A stretch of DNA of 64,000 nt from SXNM01 sp964586155 (GTDB lineage: Bacteria > Myxococcota_A > UBA9042). Below the pieces are notes generated by a model that had not been told where the DNA came from, ran no database searches, and was given only the letters and a program-made list of their open reading frames with translations. Of the stretch, positions 1-9,807 are shown piece after piece. How positions within the stretch are numbered: the first letter of the stretch is position 1; the number at the start of each line of letters is the position of its first letter. The position numbers and the translations under genes were made by a program. The stretch is taken from NCBI GenBank assembly GCA_964586155.1, contig CAZPHC010000031.1:1-64000 (forward strand). Reading direction: 5' to 3'.

Positions 1-90
1 GTCGGGGGCGCCGCGGTCGGGGGCGCCGCGGTCGGGGGCGCCGCGGTCGGGGGCGTCGCGGTCGGGGGCGTCGCGGTCGGGGGCGTCGCG
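1..90. repeat. 15-bp tandem repeat, six copies, within the kinase gene
   Basis: Six consecutive 15-nt units start at position 1, three of gtcgggggcgccgcg followed by three of gtcgggggcgtcgcg. On the minus strand they encode the pentapeptides AAPPT and ATPPT in the periplasmic tail of the kinase. The array probably continues outside the window. The length is a multiple of three, so copy-number changes would keep the frame. Confidence 0.9.
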
Positions 91-1460
91 GTCGGGGCGT
101 CGGCGGCGGTCGACGCCGGCGCGATCCCCGCGTTCGAGGCGTCGTCGCCCGACGCCGGCGCGCGGCTCGACAGGACGACAGCGAGCACGACGACCACCGA
201 CACGGCCACGGCCCCCAGGCCGATCGCGATCCACGGCGTCGTCGCCGATCGCGGCGCGGCTGCGGGCGGATCGCCGTCGTCGGTGGTGACGGCGTCGATC
301 GGCGCCTCGGCCGGCGGCTCGGCTAGCGCGGGCGGCGCCATCGCCTCGCTGTAGACCGGCGGCCTCGCGTCGAGCGCCGCGAGCGGCGGCACGGTCGGCG
401 CCGCCGCGACCAGCTCCCGCTCGCGCTCGGTGGCGGCGGGCAGCAGGATCAGCGTCTCGTCGTCGTCGGCCGGGGTCGCGGCGCGCACGGCCTCCATCGC
501 CTCGCGCAGCTCGCGGGCGTCGGCGTAGCGCTCGGCGGGATCCTTGGCCAGCGCGCGGCGGATCAACGCGACGAAGTCGTCGCTCAGCCGCTGGCGCGCC
601 CAGGTCCGCGGGTCGGGGATCGGCGCGATCGTGTGCTGGAACATCACCGTCAGCGGGTTCTCGTCGACGTAGGGCGTACGGCCGGCGACGCAGCGGAACA
701 GGATCACGCCGAGCGAATACAGGTCGCTGCGGCCGTCGATCTCGAGGCCGCGGCATTGTTCGGGGCTCATGTACGCGGGCGTGCCCAGGGCGGCACCCTG
801 GCCGGTCAGCGACGAGTCGGCGCGGCGGGCGATGCCGAAGTCGAGCACCTTGGCCTGCGGCTCGACGTCGTCCTCGTGGCGCACCAGCATCACGTTGCCG
901 GGCTTGAGGTCGCGGTGGACCAGCCCGGCCCGATGCGCCTCTTGCAGGCTGCGGCAGATCTCGATGGCGACGCGCAGGGCTTCGCGCTCGTGCATCGTCG
1001 TGCCGCGGCGCGCGAGATCCTCGAGCACCGCGGCGAGCGTGACGCCGTGCAGGTGCTCCATCGTCAGGTAGAACGCGCCCTCGTCGGTCTGGCCGACGTC
1101 GAACACGCGCACGGTGTGAGCGCTGCGCAACCGCGCGGTGATCTGGGCCTCTTGCCAGAACCGGCGCACGATCTCGACGTTGTCCGAGCTCAGGTCGACG
1201 TGCAGCAGCTTGAGCGCGACGTCCTGGCCGGTGCCGGTGTGGACCGCGCTGTAGACCGCGCCGAAGCCGCCGCGGCCGATGCGATCGACGATGCGGTAGC
1301 GACCCTGGACGACGCGGCCCGGCGAGTAGTCGAGATCGCCGGGCAGCAGCGTGCGCTGGACCACGGTCGCGGTGCCGTCGCGGGCGCAGAACTCGACGTC
1401 GCTGTGGACGCCACAGACGGGGCAAAAGCGCGTCGCTGGCTGCTGTTGGAGGTCCGTCAC
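1..1460 (-). CDS. Membrane-anchored Ser/Thr protein kinase with N-terminal zinc ribbon (partial, runs off the window)
   Basis: This protein phosphorylates Ser/Thr residues of unknown targets, probably at the inner membrane. A GTG start at 1460 gives a zinc ribbon (FCPVCG at 12-17, FCARDGT at 24-30). An intact Hanks kinase domain follows: glycine loop GRGGFGAVY (62-70), Lys84 in VALKLL, HRDLKPGNV with catalytic Asp184, DFG at 207-209, and GTPAYMSPEQ in the activation segment. An acidic/proline linker leads to one membrane helix (about 410-431) and an extracytoplasmic Ala/Pro/Thr-rich tail that leaves the window, so any sensor domain is unseen. Zinc ribbon plus kinase plus one membrane helix is a common Myxococcota layout (family knowledge). 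It is divergent from the lipoprotein gene at 1652. The exact start codon is uncertain because the frame stays open upstream. Confidence 0.9.
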   Translation of the reverse strand, partial: MTDLQQQPATRFCPVCGVHSDVEFCARDGTATVVQRTLLPGDLDYSPGRVVQGRYRIVDRIGRGGFGAVYSAVHTGTGQDVALKLLHVDLSSDNVEIVRRFWQEAQITARLRSAHTVRVFDVGQTDEGAFYLTMEHLHGVTLAAVLEDLARRGTTMHEREALRVAIEICRSLQEAHRAGLVHRDLKPGNVMLVRHEDDVEPQAKVLDFGIARRADSSLTGQGAALGTPAYMSPEQCRGLEIDGRSDLYSLGVILFRCVAGRTPYVDENPLTVMFQHTIAPIPDPRTWARQRLSDDFVALIRRALAKDPAERYADARELREAMEAVRAATPADDDETLILLPAATERERELVAAAPTVPPLAALDARPPVYSEAMAPPALAEPPAEAPIDAVTTDDGDPPAAAPRSATTPWIAIGLGAVAVSVVVVLAVVLSSRAPASGDDASNAGIAPASTAADAPTATPPTATPPTATPPTAAPPTAAPPTAAPP

Positions 1461-1651
1461 GCCCGTCCCGCAGGGCCGAAGGCGGGCCCCCTGGCCGCGA
1501 CTGTACGCCCGCAGCGGCCCGTGCCGCAATCGCCGCGCCGTCCGACGATCCGCCGTCGATCCCCGCCGCGACGGGATCTGCGCCACGAAATTGAGCCTGG
1601 GCCCGGACCGCGCTACGCTGTGGCTGGTGGCAGTGCGCCCGAGGAGTCCCC

Positions 1652-4600
1652 ATGCACGTCCGAACCCGTCCCGGCAACGTCCTCGCGGCGCTTTGGTCTG
1701 CTGTTCGCCCCGGCGCGGCGCCGCATGCGATGCTGCTCTGCGCGGTGGCCCTGGGCCTGCTCGTGGGGTGTTCGGACGCCGCGACCAGCGACAAGGACAC
1801 CACCAGCGTTGCCGACGGCGCCGGCAACGACGCCCAGGCCAACGACGCGGTCGACGGTGCCGGCAGCGCGACCACCACCGACGTCGCCGCCGCGGTCGAT
1901 CTCTTCGCCTGCCCCGGCGGCTACGGCTGCGACTGCAAGGCCGACGCGGACTGCGACACCGGGCTCTGCCTGGCCGGCGTCGGCCAGGACGGCGCCTCGG
2001 CCTGCGCCACCGCTTGCACCAACAGCTGCCCGGAGGGTCAGCGTTGCCGGCCGCTCGCCGGCAAGAGCGACGTGCTCTGGGTCTGCGTCGACGGCCGCGC
2101 CAGCCTGTGCGACCCGTGTAGCAGCAGCAAGCAATGCAAGGTCTTCGGCCTCGCGGACTCGGCCTGCGTCGACTACGGCGCCAAGGGCGACTTCTGCGCC
2201 GTCTCGTGCCAGGGCGACGCCGACTGCGGCGAGGGCTACCGCTGCACCGAGGCCGCCGCCGTCGAAGGCGAGACGCGGCTGTTCTGCGTCAAGACCGCCG
2301 ACGTGGGCGAGCCCTTCTACGCCTTCGGCACCTGCGGCTGCTCTGCGGCGGCCAGCGACGCCAAGCTCGCGACGACCTGCTACAACGAGGCCAGCGCGAA
2401 CGGCAAGGTCATCGGCCGCTGCAACGGCAGCCGCAGCTGCGGCGCGGACGGCTTGAGCGCCTGCGACGCGGCGACGCCGAAGGTCGAGGCCTGCAACGGC
2501 GTCGACGACGACTGCGACGGCCTGACCGACGAGGCCACCTGCGAGGACGGCAACCCCTGCACCGACGACGCCTGCGAGGGCACCAAGGGCTGCAGCAACA
2601 AGCCCAACACCAACGCCTGCGACGCGGACGGCAGCAATTGCACCGTCGGTGACGCCTGCGACGGCGGCACGTGCAAGGCCGGCGCCAAGACCGACTGCGA
2701 CGACGGCAACGCCTGCACCGCCGACACCTGCGACAAGCTCGTCGGCTGCAAGCACAGCCCGGCCGACGGCACCACCTGCGACGACGGCGCCCCCTGCACC
2801 AGCGGCGACGCCTGCAAGGCCGGCGCCTGCGCGGCGGGCGCGGCCAAGACCTGCGACGACGGCAAGCCGTGTACGCTCGACAGCTGCGACCCCACCACCG
2901 GCACCTGCAGCAACACCCTGACCAAGGGCCTGGTCTGCGACGATGGCAAGGTCTGCACCTGGACCGACCTCTGCGACGCCAGCGGCGCCTGCGCCGGCTC
3001 GGCCGCTGCGTGCAACGACGGGCTGCCGTGCACGGTCGACAGCTGCGACGAGGCCAAGGGCTGCGTCGCGACCCAGAGCCCCGACGGCGCCGGCTGCGAC
3101 GACGGCAACGCCTGCACCGGCACCGGCACCTGCTCGGGCGGCACCTGCCTGCCGGGCGTGGCCAAGACCTGCCCCGTCGATGGCCCCTGCTTCGTCGCCA
3201 GCTGCTTCGCCGCGACCGGCGCCTGCCTGCAGACGCAGCGCAAGGCCGGCCTCGCCTGTGACGACGGCGACGCGTGCACGACCAAGACGACCTGCGACGC
3301 CTCGGCCAAGTGCAGCGGCGACACGATCTCCTGCGATGACGGCGATCCGTGCACCACCGACGCCTGCAACGCCAAGACCGGGTGCAGCCACGTCGCGGCC
3401 GCCGACGGCAGCAGCTGCGAGGACGGCGACGCCTGCACCGGCCCCGACACCTGCATTGGCGGCGCATGCAAGGCCGGCGGCGACATCTGCCAGTGCACCA
3501 AGGACGCCGACTGCGACGACAGCAACGCCTGCACGACCGACAGCTGCGACGTCGCCAAGAGCACCTGCAACCACACCGGCCTGAGCGGGGGCTGCGACGA
3601 CGGCGACGCCTGCACCGTCGGCGACACCTGCGGCAACGACAGCGGCAAGCCCGCCTGCCTGCCCGGCAACGTCACCAGCTGCGACGACGGCAACGCCTGC
3701 ACCGACGATAGCTGCGACAAGGCCAAGGGCTGCGTCTTCGCCGCCAAGACCGACGGCACCAGCTGCACCGACGGCGACAGCTGCACCCAGGGCGACGTCT
3801 GCGCCTCGGGCAGCTGCAAGCCCGGCAAGGACACCTGCGCGTGCGGCAAGGACCTCGACTGCGACGACGGCAACGCCTGCACCTCGACGCCCTGCGACAC
3901 CAAGCTCGGCAAATGCGCCACGCCCTCCAACCTGCCCGACGGCGCGACCTGCACCGACGGCGACGCCTGCACCGGCACCGACGGCTGCAGCGGTGGCGCG
4001 TGCAAGGCCGGCGCCAAGGTCGACTGCGACGACGGCGACCCCTGCACGGCCGACTCGTGCTCGTCGACCATCGGCTGCAGCCACGACCCGGCCCAGGACG
4101 GCACCGCCTGCGACGACGGCGACGCCTGCACCAGCAACGACGTCTGCGCCAGCGGCAGCTGCAAGGGCACCGGCATCGAGGCGACGGCCTCGATCTGGGC
4201 CGGCAGCCAGCCCGGCTACACCGACGCCAAGGGCGAGCTGGCCTCGTTCATCGCACCGTCGGGCCTGGCCCGCACCAGCGACGGCATCCTCTACGTCGCC
4301 GACATCGGCGGCCACCGCATCCGCAAGATCGCCGCCGACCAGACCGTGACGACCGTCGCCGGCGACGGCATCAAGGGCCAGCTCGACGACATCGGCACCG
4401 CCGCGCGCTTCCGCGGCCCGGCCGCCCTGGCCATCGACGGGGCCGGTGACCTTTGGGTCGTCGACCGCCTGAGCCACCTCGTGCGCAAGGTCACCATCGC
4501 CTCGGCGGCGGTGACGACGATCGCCGGCAGCAACACCCCCGGCGGCGGCGTCGGCGCGGATCCGGTCGGCGGCTTCGCCGACGGCAAGGGCACGGCGGCG

Positions 4601-5203
4601 AAGTTCCAGGCGCCCGCGGGCATCGTGCTCGGCAGCGCCGGCATGATCGTCGCAGACGCCGGCAACCACCGCCTGCGCCTCGTGGCCGCCGACGGCACGG
4701 TCACGACCCTGGCCGGCAGCGGCACCAAGGGCGCCGACGATGGTCCGCTCTTGGACGCGACCTTCGCCCAGCCGTCCGGCCTCGCGGTCGCCGGCACGAC
4801 CATCTACGTCGCGGACTACGAGGGTCGGCGCATCCGTCGCCTGGCGTCGGGCGTCGTCACGACGATCGCCGGCGACGGCACCGAGGGCAACGACGACGGC
4901 AAGGGCACGGCCGCGCGCTTCACCGCGCCGTGGGGCCTCTGGGTCGACGGTCTCGGCGGGCTGATGGTCGCAGACCACGGCGCGCATCGCATCCGCCGCG
5001 TCGCGCTCGACGGCACCGTCAGCACCTACGCCGGCAGCAGCGCCGGCAACCAGGACGGCAAGCTCGGTCTCGCGACCTTCGATGGCCCCTCGGGCCTGAT
5101 CGACGACGGCAAGGGCAAGCTCTGGATCGCGACGCAGACGGGCAACCGCGTGCGACTCATCGACGACGGGGCCAAGGCCTGCGCGGTGAACCAGCAGCCC
5201 TGA
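1652..5203 (+). CDS. Giant Cys-rich lipoprotein with MopE-like motif and C-terminal NHL repeats
   Basis: This is a predicted cell-surface lipoprotein of 1183 residues with no assignable enzymatic role. The N-terminus has a hydrophobic segment ending in a lipobox (LLVGC, Cys40); an internal Met27 is an alternative start. After a linker come Cys-rich modules. Around residues 280-296 lies CNGVDDDCDG, the core of the MopE-type putative metal-binding motif. From there to about residue 845 it repeats short units around CDDGNACT and GDACTGTDTC-like segments, with Cys every 5-10 residues. Residues 846 to about 1175 form NHL/beta-propeller-like repeats with recurring LYVADIGGHRIRK and VTTVAGDG phrases. 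Proteins of this style are frequent in Myxococcota and are usually annotated as hypothetical. The next gene also encodes an exported protein. Confidence 0.85.
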   Translation: MHVRTRPGNVLAALWSAVRPGAAPHAMLLCAVALGLLVGCSDAATSDKDTTSVADGAGNDAQANDAVDGAGSATTTDVAAAVDLFACPGGYGCDCKADADCDTGLCLAGVGQDGASACATACTNSCPEGQRCRPLAGKSDVLWVCVDGRASLCDPCSSSKQCKVFGLADSACVDYGAKGDFCAVSCQGDADCGEGYRCTEAAAVEGETRLFCVKTADVGEPFYAFGTCGCSAAASDAKLATTCYNEASANGKVIGRCNGSRSCGADGLSACDAATPKVEACNGVDDDCDGLTDEATCEDGNPCTDDACEGTKGCSNKPNTNACDADGSNCTVGDACDGGTCKAGAKTDCDDGNACTADTCDKLVGCKHSPADGTTCDDGAPCTSGDACKAGACAAGAAKTCDDGKPCTLDSCDPTTGTCSNTLTKGLVCDDGKVCTWTDLCDASGACAGSAAACNDGLPCTVDSCDEAKGCVATQSPDGAGCDDGNACTGTGTCSGGTCLPGVAKTCPVDGPCFVASCFAATGACLQTQRKAGLACDDGDACTTKTTCDASAKCSGDTISCDDGDPCTTDACNAKTGCSHVAAADGSSCEDGDACTGPDTCIGGACKAGGDICQCTKDADCDDSNACTTDSCDVAKSTCNHTGLSGGCDDGDACTVGDTCGNDSGKPACLPGNVTSCDDGNACTDDSCDKAKGCVFAAKTDGTSCTDGDSCTQGDVCASGSCKPGKDTCACGKDLDCDDGNACTSTPCDTKLGKCATPSNLPDGATCTDGDACTGTDGCSGGACKAGAKVDCDDGDPCTADSCSSTIGCSHDPAQDGTACDDGDACTSNDVCASGSCKGTGIEATASIWAGSQPGYTDAKGELASFIAPSGLARTSDGILYVADIGGHRIRKIAADQTVTTVAGDGIKGQLDDIGTAARFRGPAALAIDGAGDLWVVDRLSHLVRKVTIASAAVTTIAGSNTPGGGVGADPVGGFADGKGTAAKFQAPAGIVLGSAGMIVADAGNHRLRLVAADGTVTTLAGSGTKGADDGPLLDATFAQPSGLAVAGTTIYVADYEGRRIRRLASGVVTTIAGDGTEGNDDGKGTAARFTAPWGLWVDGLGGLMVADHGAHRIRRVALDGTVSTYAGSSAGNQDGKLGLATFDGPSGLIDDGKGKLWIATQTGNRVRLIDDGAKACAVNQQP

Positions 5204-5370
5204 CGCTCCAGCCGCGACCGCCACCGAGGGCATTGGTTCGAGGTCGAAACGGCCTGCGATGGGCGCAACAACACGCCGAGATCGTGCAAGCGCGCGCATC
5301 TGTTGCGAGTGTCCGACGTCGATCTTGCACAGCCCCCAGGTGAAGCGCTACGCTATCGCTCATCTCGGAG

Positions 5371-7857
5371 GTGGACATGTTGCGTGCGTTTCAACGGACC
5401 TTTGCAATTCTGCTGTTGCTTTGCCTGCTCGTCGCCCCGTCTGCGTTCGCGGCTGCGCCGTCCCACATGCTCGTCGAGGGCGTGCTGACATCCGCGGGCG
5501 GCAACCCGGCCGCCGACGGCAGCTACAAGCTCACCTTCGCCATCTACGCGGCAGACAGCGGCGGCTCGGCGGCCTGGGTCGAGGGGCCCATGGACGTGAC
5601 CGTCACCTCGGGTCGCTTCGTCGCCCAGCTCGGCCTCACGGCCGCGATCGACGCCGGGGCGCTCGCCGCCTTGCCGCAGCAATGGCTCAGCGTCCAGGTC
5701 GGCGCCGACCCTGAGCTGCCGCGCCAGCGCATCGCCGCCGTCCCCTTCGCCATGGCCTCCGCCGCGGCCGCCTCGCTCTCGTGCACGGGCTGCGTCGGCG
5801 CCGATCAGATCGCCAACGGTGGCGTCGCCGCGGCCAAGGTCGGCTTCAACTTCGCGGCCTCGTCGACCAAGGGCGGCCCCGCGAGCGACCTCGACTGCTC
5901 GGGCTGCGTCTCGGTGGCCGAGCTGAAGTTCGACGGCGACGTCGACCTTGGCGGCAACGGGCTCAAGGCCGGCAACGCGACCTTCTCGGGCGACGTGGCG
6001 GCCAAGACCGTGACCGCGCAGAGCTTCCTCGGCGACGGCAGCAAGCTCACCGGCATCAAGACCCCGGCGGGCAGCTGCAGCAAGGCCGGCGAGGTGGTCA
6101 AGGGCATCGCCTCGGACGGCTCGCTCGTCTGCGTGACGCCGACCGCGACCGTCAGCAACGACAGCATCAGCACCGCGACCAACGGCGTGATCTCCAACGT
6201 CTTCAACGACGTGTTCACCGCGCCGACCAAGGGCGTCGTCATCCCGGACAACACCGGGGCGTCGGCCAACAGCGACATCACCATCCCGGACCTCGGCCTG
6301 GCGCGCGACCTCAAGGTCAACGTCAAGGTCGCCAACTCCGACCTCGCCGGCGTCTCGATGGTGCTGCTGCCGCCCGACGACAAGGCCAAGGGTTGGACGC
6401 TGTGCGACCCCTGCGGCCAGGTCGACGCCAAGAGCCTCGACGTGACGTACACGCTCAAGAACCCGCCCAAGAGCGGCGACATGGGCAAGTGGATCGACGC
6501 CAACGCCAAGGGCATCTGGACGCTCAAGGTCCTGGACTCCTCGTTCTGCATCCCGCAGAAGCCGGGCAACACCACGCTCTGCAACCTGGTGAACAAGACC
6601 GACGGCACCATCGTCGACTGGTCGATCGACATCGAGACCCTGTCGAACAAGAAGGTCCACGACCCCAACGGCGCGCTCTACGCTCGCGTGCTCACCGTCG
6701 GCGACGAGGCGCTGGCCGACTCGAAGTTCCTCGAGATCGACACCAAGACGGCGCTGCCCGCGGTCGTCGCCCAGGCCTGGGTCTACGATACCGGCAAGAA
6801 GTCCTGGCAGCAGGCGGCGACCGGCGTCGACACCGTCGGCTCGTGCACCGGCTGCGGCACCGGCAAGGACGGCGACTACAAGCCGACCAGCAGCGGCAAC
6901 CTCACGGGCAAGACCTACGAGTTCAAGGACGTCATCATCCCCAAGGGCGTGACGATCAAGGTCACCGGCAGCACGCCGCTCTACATCAAGGCCACGGGCA
7001 AGGTCGAGATCCTCGGCGTGCTCGATCTCTCGGGCGGCGACGCTGCTGACAGCAGCCCCAACACCAACGGCTGTGGCCAGTCTGCCTGCGCGGTCGCCGG
7101 TACGGCGGTCGCCGGCGGCGGCACCGGTGGCTACGGCTGCTACTCGGGCGCCGGCCCGACCAACGGCACCACGGGCGCCGGTTCGGGCGGCGGCGGCGGC
7201 GCCGTCTACTGTGGCGGCTACGGCGCTGGCGGCGGTGGCGGCAGCTACGGCACCCAGGGCAACAACGGCGTCGCGGGCGCCAGCGGCTGCACCGTCGGCA
7301 ACGCCGGCACGACGTATCTCGGCGTTCACGGCGGCACGCTGGTCGGCGGCTCGGGCGGTGGCGGCGGCTCCTACGGTACGGCCTACAACGCCGGCGGCGC
7401 TGGCGGCGGTGGTGGTGGCGGCGCGGTCAAGATCGACGCGGCCGAGATCGTGGTCGCGGGCTCGCTGCTTGCCAACGGCGGCCGCGGCGGCCATCAGCGC
7501 AACAGCTGCGACGGCGGCGCCGGTGGTGGCGGCTCGGGCGGCGGCATCTGGCTGCGTGCGGCCAAGGTCGACCTCACCGGCGGCACGGTCTCGGCCAAGG
7601 GCGGCGCCGCCGGCGACGCCATCCAGCCCGAGGGCTCGGACGGCGGCGACGGCGGCGCGGGTGGCGACGGTCGGATCCAGATCGACGTCACGGCGCCGGT
7701 GATCGGCGCGACCTCGCCGACCTACAAGTCCGGCTCGTCGGCCGACCTCGGCACGACGCTGAACCGCTTCTCGATCGAGCAGCCGACCCCCGGCGTCGTC
7801 CGCCTGACCAACACCTCCGGCAAGGTGCAGAACGTCCGCCTGGTCGTGACCTTCTAG
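5371..7857 (+). CDS. Secreted protein with P-domain-like region and glycine-rich C-terminal part
   Basis: An 828-residue exported protein of unknown function. The start is supported by a good ribosome-binding site (ggaggt just upstream of ATG). A signal peptide (LLLLCLLVAPSAFA) precedes an N-terminal domain of about 110 residues of the type seen in many exported deltaproteobacterial proteins (YKLTFAIYAADSGG ... RIAAVPFAMAS). Residues of about 260-430 resemble a proprotein-convertase P domain: VIPDNTG, DLKVNVKVANSDLAGVSMVL and GIWTLKVLDSS. Residues of about 545-770 are strongly Gly-rich (GGGGGAVYCGGYGAGGGGG), and the protein ends in a beta-like tail. No catalytic motif was recognised. The role may be adhesive or structural (inference). 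Confidence 0.8.
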   Translation: MDMLRAFQRTFAILLLLCLLVAPSAFAAAPSHMLVEGVLTSAGGNPAADGSYKLTFAIYAADSGGSAAWVEGPMDVTVTSGRFVAQLGLTAAIDAGALAALPQQWLSVQVGADPELPRQRIAAVPFAMASAAAASLSCTGCVGADQIANGGVAAAKVGFNFAASSTKGGPASDLDCSGCVSVAELKFDGDVDLGGNGLKAGNATFSGDVAAKTVTAQSFLGDGSKLTGIKTPAGSCSKAGEVVKGIASDGSLVCVTPTATVSNDSISTATNGVISNVFNDVFTAPTKGVVIPDNTGASANSDITIPDLGLARDLKVNVKVANSDLAGVSMVLLPPDDKAKGWTLCDPCGQVDAKSLDVTYTLKNPPKSGDMGKWIDANAKGIWTLKVLDSSFCIPQKPGNTTLCNLVNKTDGTIVDWSIDIETLSNKKVHDPNGALYARVLTVGDEALADSKFLEIDTKTALPAVVAQAWVYDTGKKSWQQAATGVDTVGSCTGCGTGKDGDYKPTSSGNLTGKTYEFKDVIIPKGVTIKVTGSTPLYIKATGKVEILGVLDLSGGDAADSSPNTNGCGQSACAVAGTAVAGGGTGGYGCYSGAGPTNGTTGAGSGGGGGAVYCGGYGAGGGGGSYGTQGNNGVAGASGCTVGNAGTTYLGVHGGTLVGGSGGGGGSYGTAYNAGGAGGGGGGGAVKIDAAEIVVAGSLLANGGRGGHQRNSCDGGAGGGGSGGGIWLRAAKVDLTGGTVSAKGGAAGDAIQPEGSDGGDGGAGGDGRIQIDVTAPVIGATSPTYKSGSSADLGTTLNRFSIEQPTPGVVRLTNTSGKVQNVRLVVTF

Positions 7858-7899
7858 CGTCAACCGGGATGCCTGACCGCGAAGGCGGCGTCCGCGCAG

Positions 7900-9729
7900 C
7901 TAGAACGCCGCGCGGATGCCGCCGTCGTCGTCGCCTTGGTACATCGCCTCGATCGCAGCGCTGTAGCGCTCGTAGACCACGCGGCGCTTGACCTTGAGCG
8001 TCGGCGTCAGCTCGCCGGCGTCGACCGAGAGCGGCGTGGCGAAGACGGCGAAGCGGCGCACGTGCTCGACGCGCGCGAACTTCTGGTTGCAGCGGTCGAC
8101 GGCGGCTTGGATCACCGCCTGCAGCTTCGGATCGTCGGCCAGCTTCGCCGCGGCGATGCCGTGCTCGGCGGCGAAGGCGGCGGCGGCGTCCGGCTCGAGG
8201 TAGATCAGCGCCGTCAGGTACTTGCGGCGGTCGCCGACCACGACGGCCTCGCCGACCAGCGGTTCGTCCTTGAGCGCCGCCTCGATGTTCTTGGGCGCGA
8301 TGTTCTTGCCGCCCGCGGTGATGAGGATGTCCTTCTTGCGGCCGGTGATGTGCAGGTAGCCGTCGGCGTCGAAGCGGCCGAGGTCGCCCGAGTGCAGCCA
8401 GCCGTCGCCGTCGAGGGTCTCGGCCGTCGCCGCTGGATCCTTGTAGTAGCCGAGGAAGACGTTGGGGCCGCGGACGCAGATCTCGTCGTCGGCGGCGATC
8501 TTGACCTCGACGCCGGGGATCGCCGGGCCGACGGTGCCAAAACGCGTGCGGCCCGGGCGGTTGAAGCTCGTCGGGCCCGTGTCTTCGCTCTGGCCGTAGA
8601 CCTCGCGCACCACCACGCCGATACCCGCCATGAACTCGAGCACCTCGGCCGAGATCGGGGCGGCGCCGCTGACGGCGAAGCGGACCCGGTCGAGGCCGAT
8701 CGCCGCCTTGACCTTGCTGTAGATCAGCCGATCGGCCAGGCGGTGCTGCGCCTGCAGCGCCGCCGGCACGAGCTTGCCGTCGTTCTCGAGCGCGGCGACC
8801 TGGCGGCCCACGTCGGAGGCCCAGGCGAACAGCCGTCGCTTGACCGGGCCGACCTCGGCCAGGCGGGCGAAGATGCCGGCGTGCATCTTCTCCCAGATGC
8901 GCGGCACCGCGAACAGGATGGTCGGGCGCGCCTGCTTGAACGTCTCGGCCACCGTCTCGAGCGACTCGGCGTACCAGACCTGGATGCCGTAGGTCGCCGG
9001 GCCGTGCAGGGTGAAGATCTGCTCGGCGATATGCGACAGCGGCAGGTAGCTGACCACGCGATCGCTGTCGCGCAGATCCACGATCTGGCCCGCGAGATCG
9101 CCGGTCCAGGCGAGGTTGCGGTGGCTGAGCATCACGCCCTTGGGCGGGCCCGTGGTGCCGGAGGTGTAGATCAACGTCGCCAGTCCGTCGGGCTCGAGCT
9201 CGTCGATCGCGGCGTGGATCACCTCGTCGCGGATCTCGGCGCCACAGGCGAGGAAGGCCTGCCAGGTCATGACCAGCGCGGATTCCTCGGCCGTGAGCGT
9301 GGTCGGCACGCTGGCGCCGTCCATCAGCACGATGGTGCGCAGCTGCGGCAGCTCGGCCTGGCGCTCGAGCACCTTGGCCAGCTGACCCGCGTGTTCGACC
9401 AGGACGACCGCGCTCGCGGCGTGGCCGACGATGTAGCCGACCTCCTCGGCCGAACACGTCGTGTAGATGCCCGCCGGCACCGCGCCCAGCGACATCGCGC
9501 CGAGGTCGAAGATCGACCACTCGGGCCGATTGAAGCCGAGGATGCAGACCGTGTCGCCGCGCTGGACGCCCAGCGCCAGCAGGGCGCGCGCCGCCTGGCG
9601 CACTTGCTCGGCGTAGCGCCTCCAGCTCGTGCGCTGCCAGATGCCGTTGCTGCGGGTGAGGTAGGCGGTCGCCTCGGGGCGGTCGCGGCCTTGGGTCTGC
9701 AGGCGGGCGGGGATGGTGTCGGTGGTCAT
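7900..9729 (-). CDS. Long-chain fatty-acid--CoA ligase (AMP-forming)
   Basis: This enzyme activates fatty acids to acyl-CoA through an acyl-adenylate, at the cytoplasmic face of the membrane. It has 609 residues, normal for the FadD15-like long-chain group. Diagnostic motifs are the ATP loop TSGTTGPPKGVM (189-200), YLPLSHIAEQ, FAVPRIWEKM, the VYGQSEDTGP adenine-binding segment, and GWLHSGDLGRFDADG followed by TGRKKDILITAGGKNIAP with the hinge and catalytic Lys region near the C-terminus. The upstream same-strand neighbour is a stand-alone E2-like acyltransferase, which may act on the same acyl-CoA pool (inference from position). Confidence 0.93.
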   Translation of the reverse strand: MTTDTIPARLQTQGRDRPEATAYLTRSNGIWQRTSWRRYAEQVRQAARALLALGVQRGDTVCILGFNRPEWSIFDLGAMSLGAVPAGIYTTCSAEEVGYIVGHAASAVVLVEHAGQLAKVLERQAELPQLRTIVLMDGASVPTTLTAEESALVMTWQAFLACGAEIRDEVIHAAIDELEPDGLATLIYTSGTTGPPKGVMLSHRNLAWTGDLAGQIVDLRDSDRVVSYLPLSHIAEQIFTLHGPATYGIQVWYAESLETVAETFKQARPTILFAVPRIWEKMHAGIFARLAEVGPVKRRLFAWASDVGRQVAALENDGKLVPAALQAQHRLADRLIYSKVKAAIGLDRVRFAVSGAAPISAEVLEFMAGIGVVVREVYGQSEDTGPTSFNRPGRTRFGTVGPAIPGVEVKIAADDEICVRGPNVFLGYYKDPAATAETLDGDGWLHSGDLGRFDADGYLHITGRKKDILITAGGKNIAPKNIEAALKDEPLVGEAVVVGDRRKYLTALIYLEPDAAAAFAAEHGIAAAKLADDPKLQAVIQAAVDRCNQKFARVEHVRRFAVFATPLSVDAGELTPTLKVKRRVVYERYSAAIEAMYQGDDDGGIRAAF

Positions 9730-9807
9730 GGTCGCTCGCTGGGCGCGAATCCGGCCTGGTCGCGCGCTAGGGTCGGGGCGGACGTCGATGGCTGCCGCAC
9801 GGTGGGC

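Noticed and set aside
2600..4170. Regular repeats as a CRISPR array
   Set aside because: The periodicity is that of coding Cys-rich modules; there are no constant repeats with unique spacers.
2380..4176. Long minus-strand frame opposite the Cys-rich lipoprotein
   Set aside because: It is a mirror of the repeat codons, with a repetitive Ser/Gln/Pro composition and no start signal.
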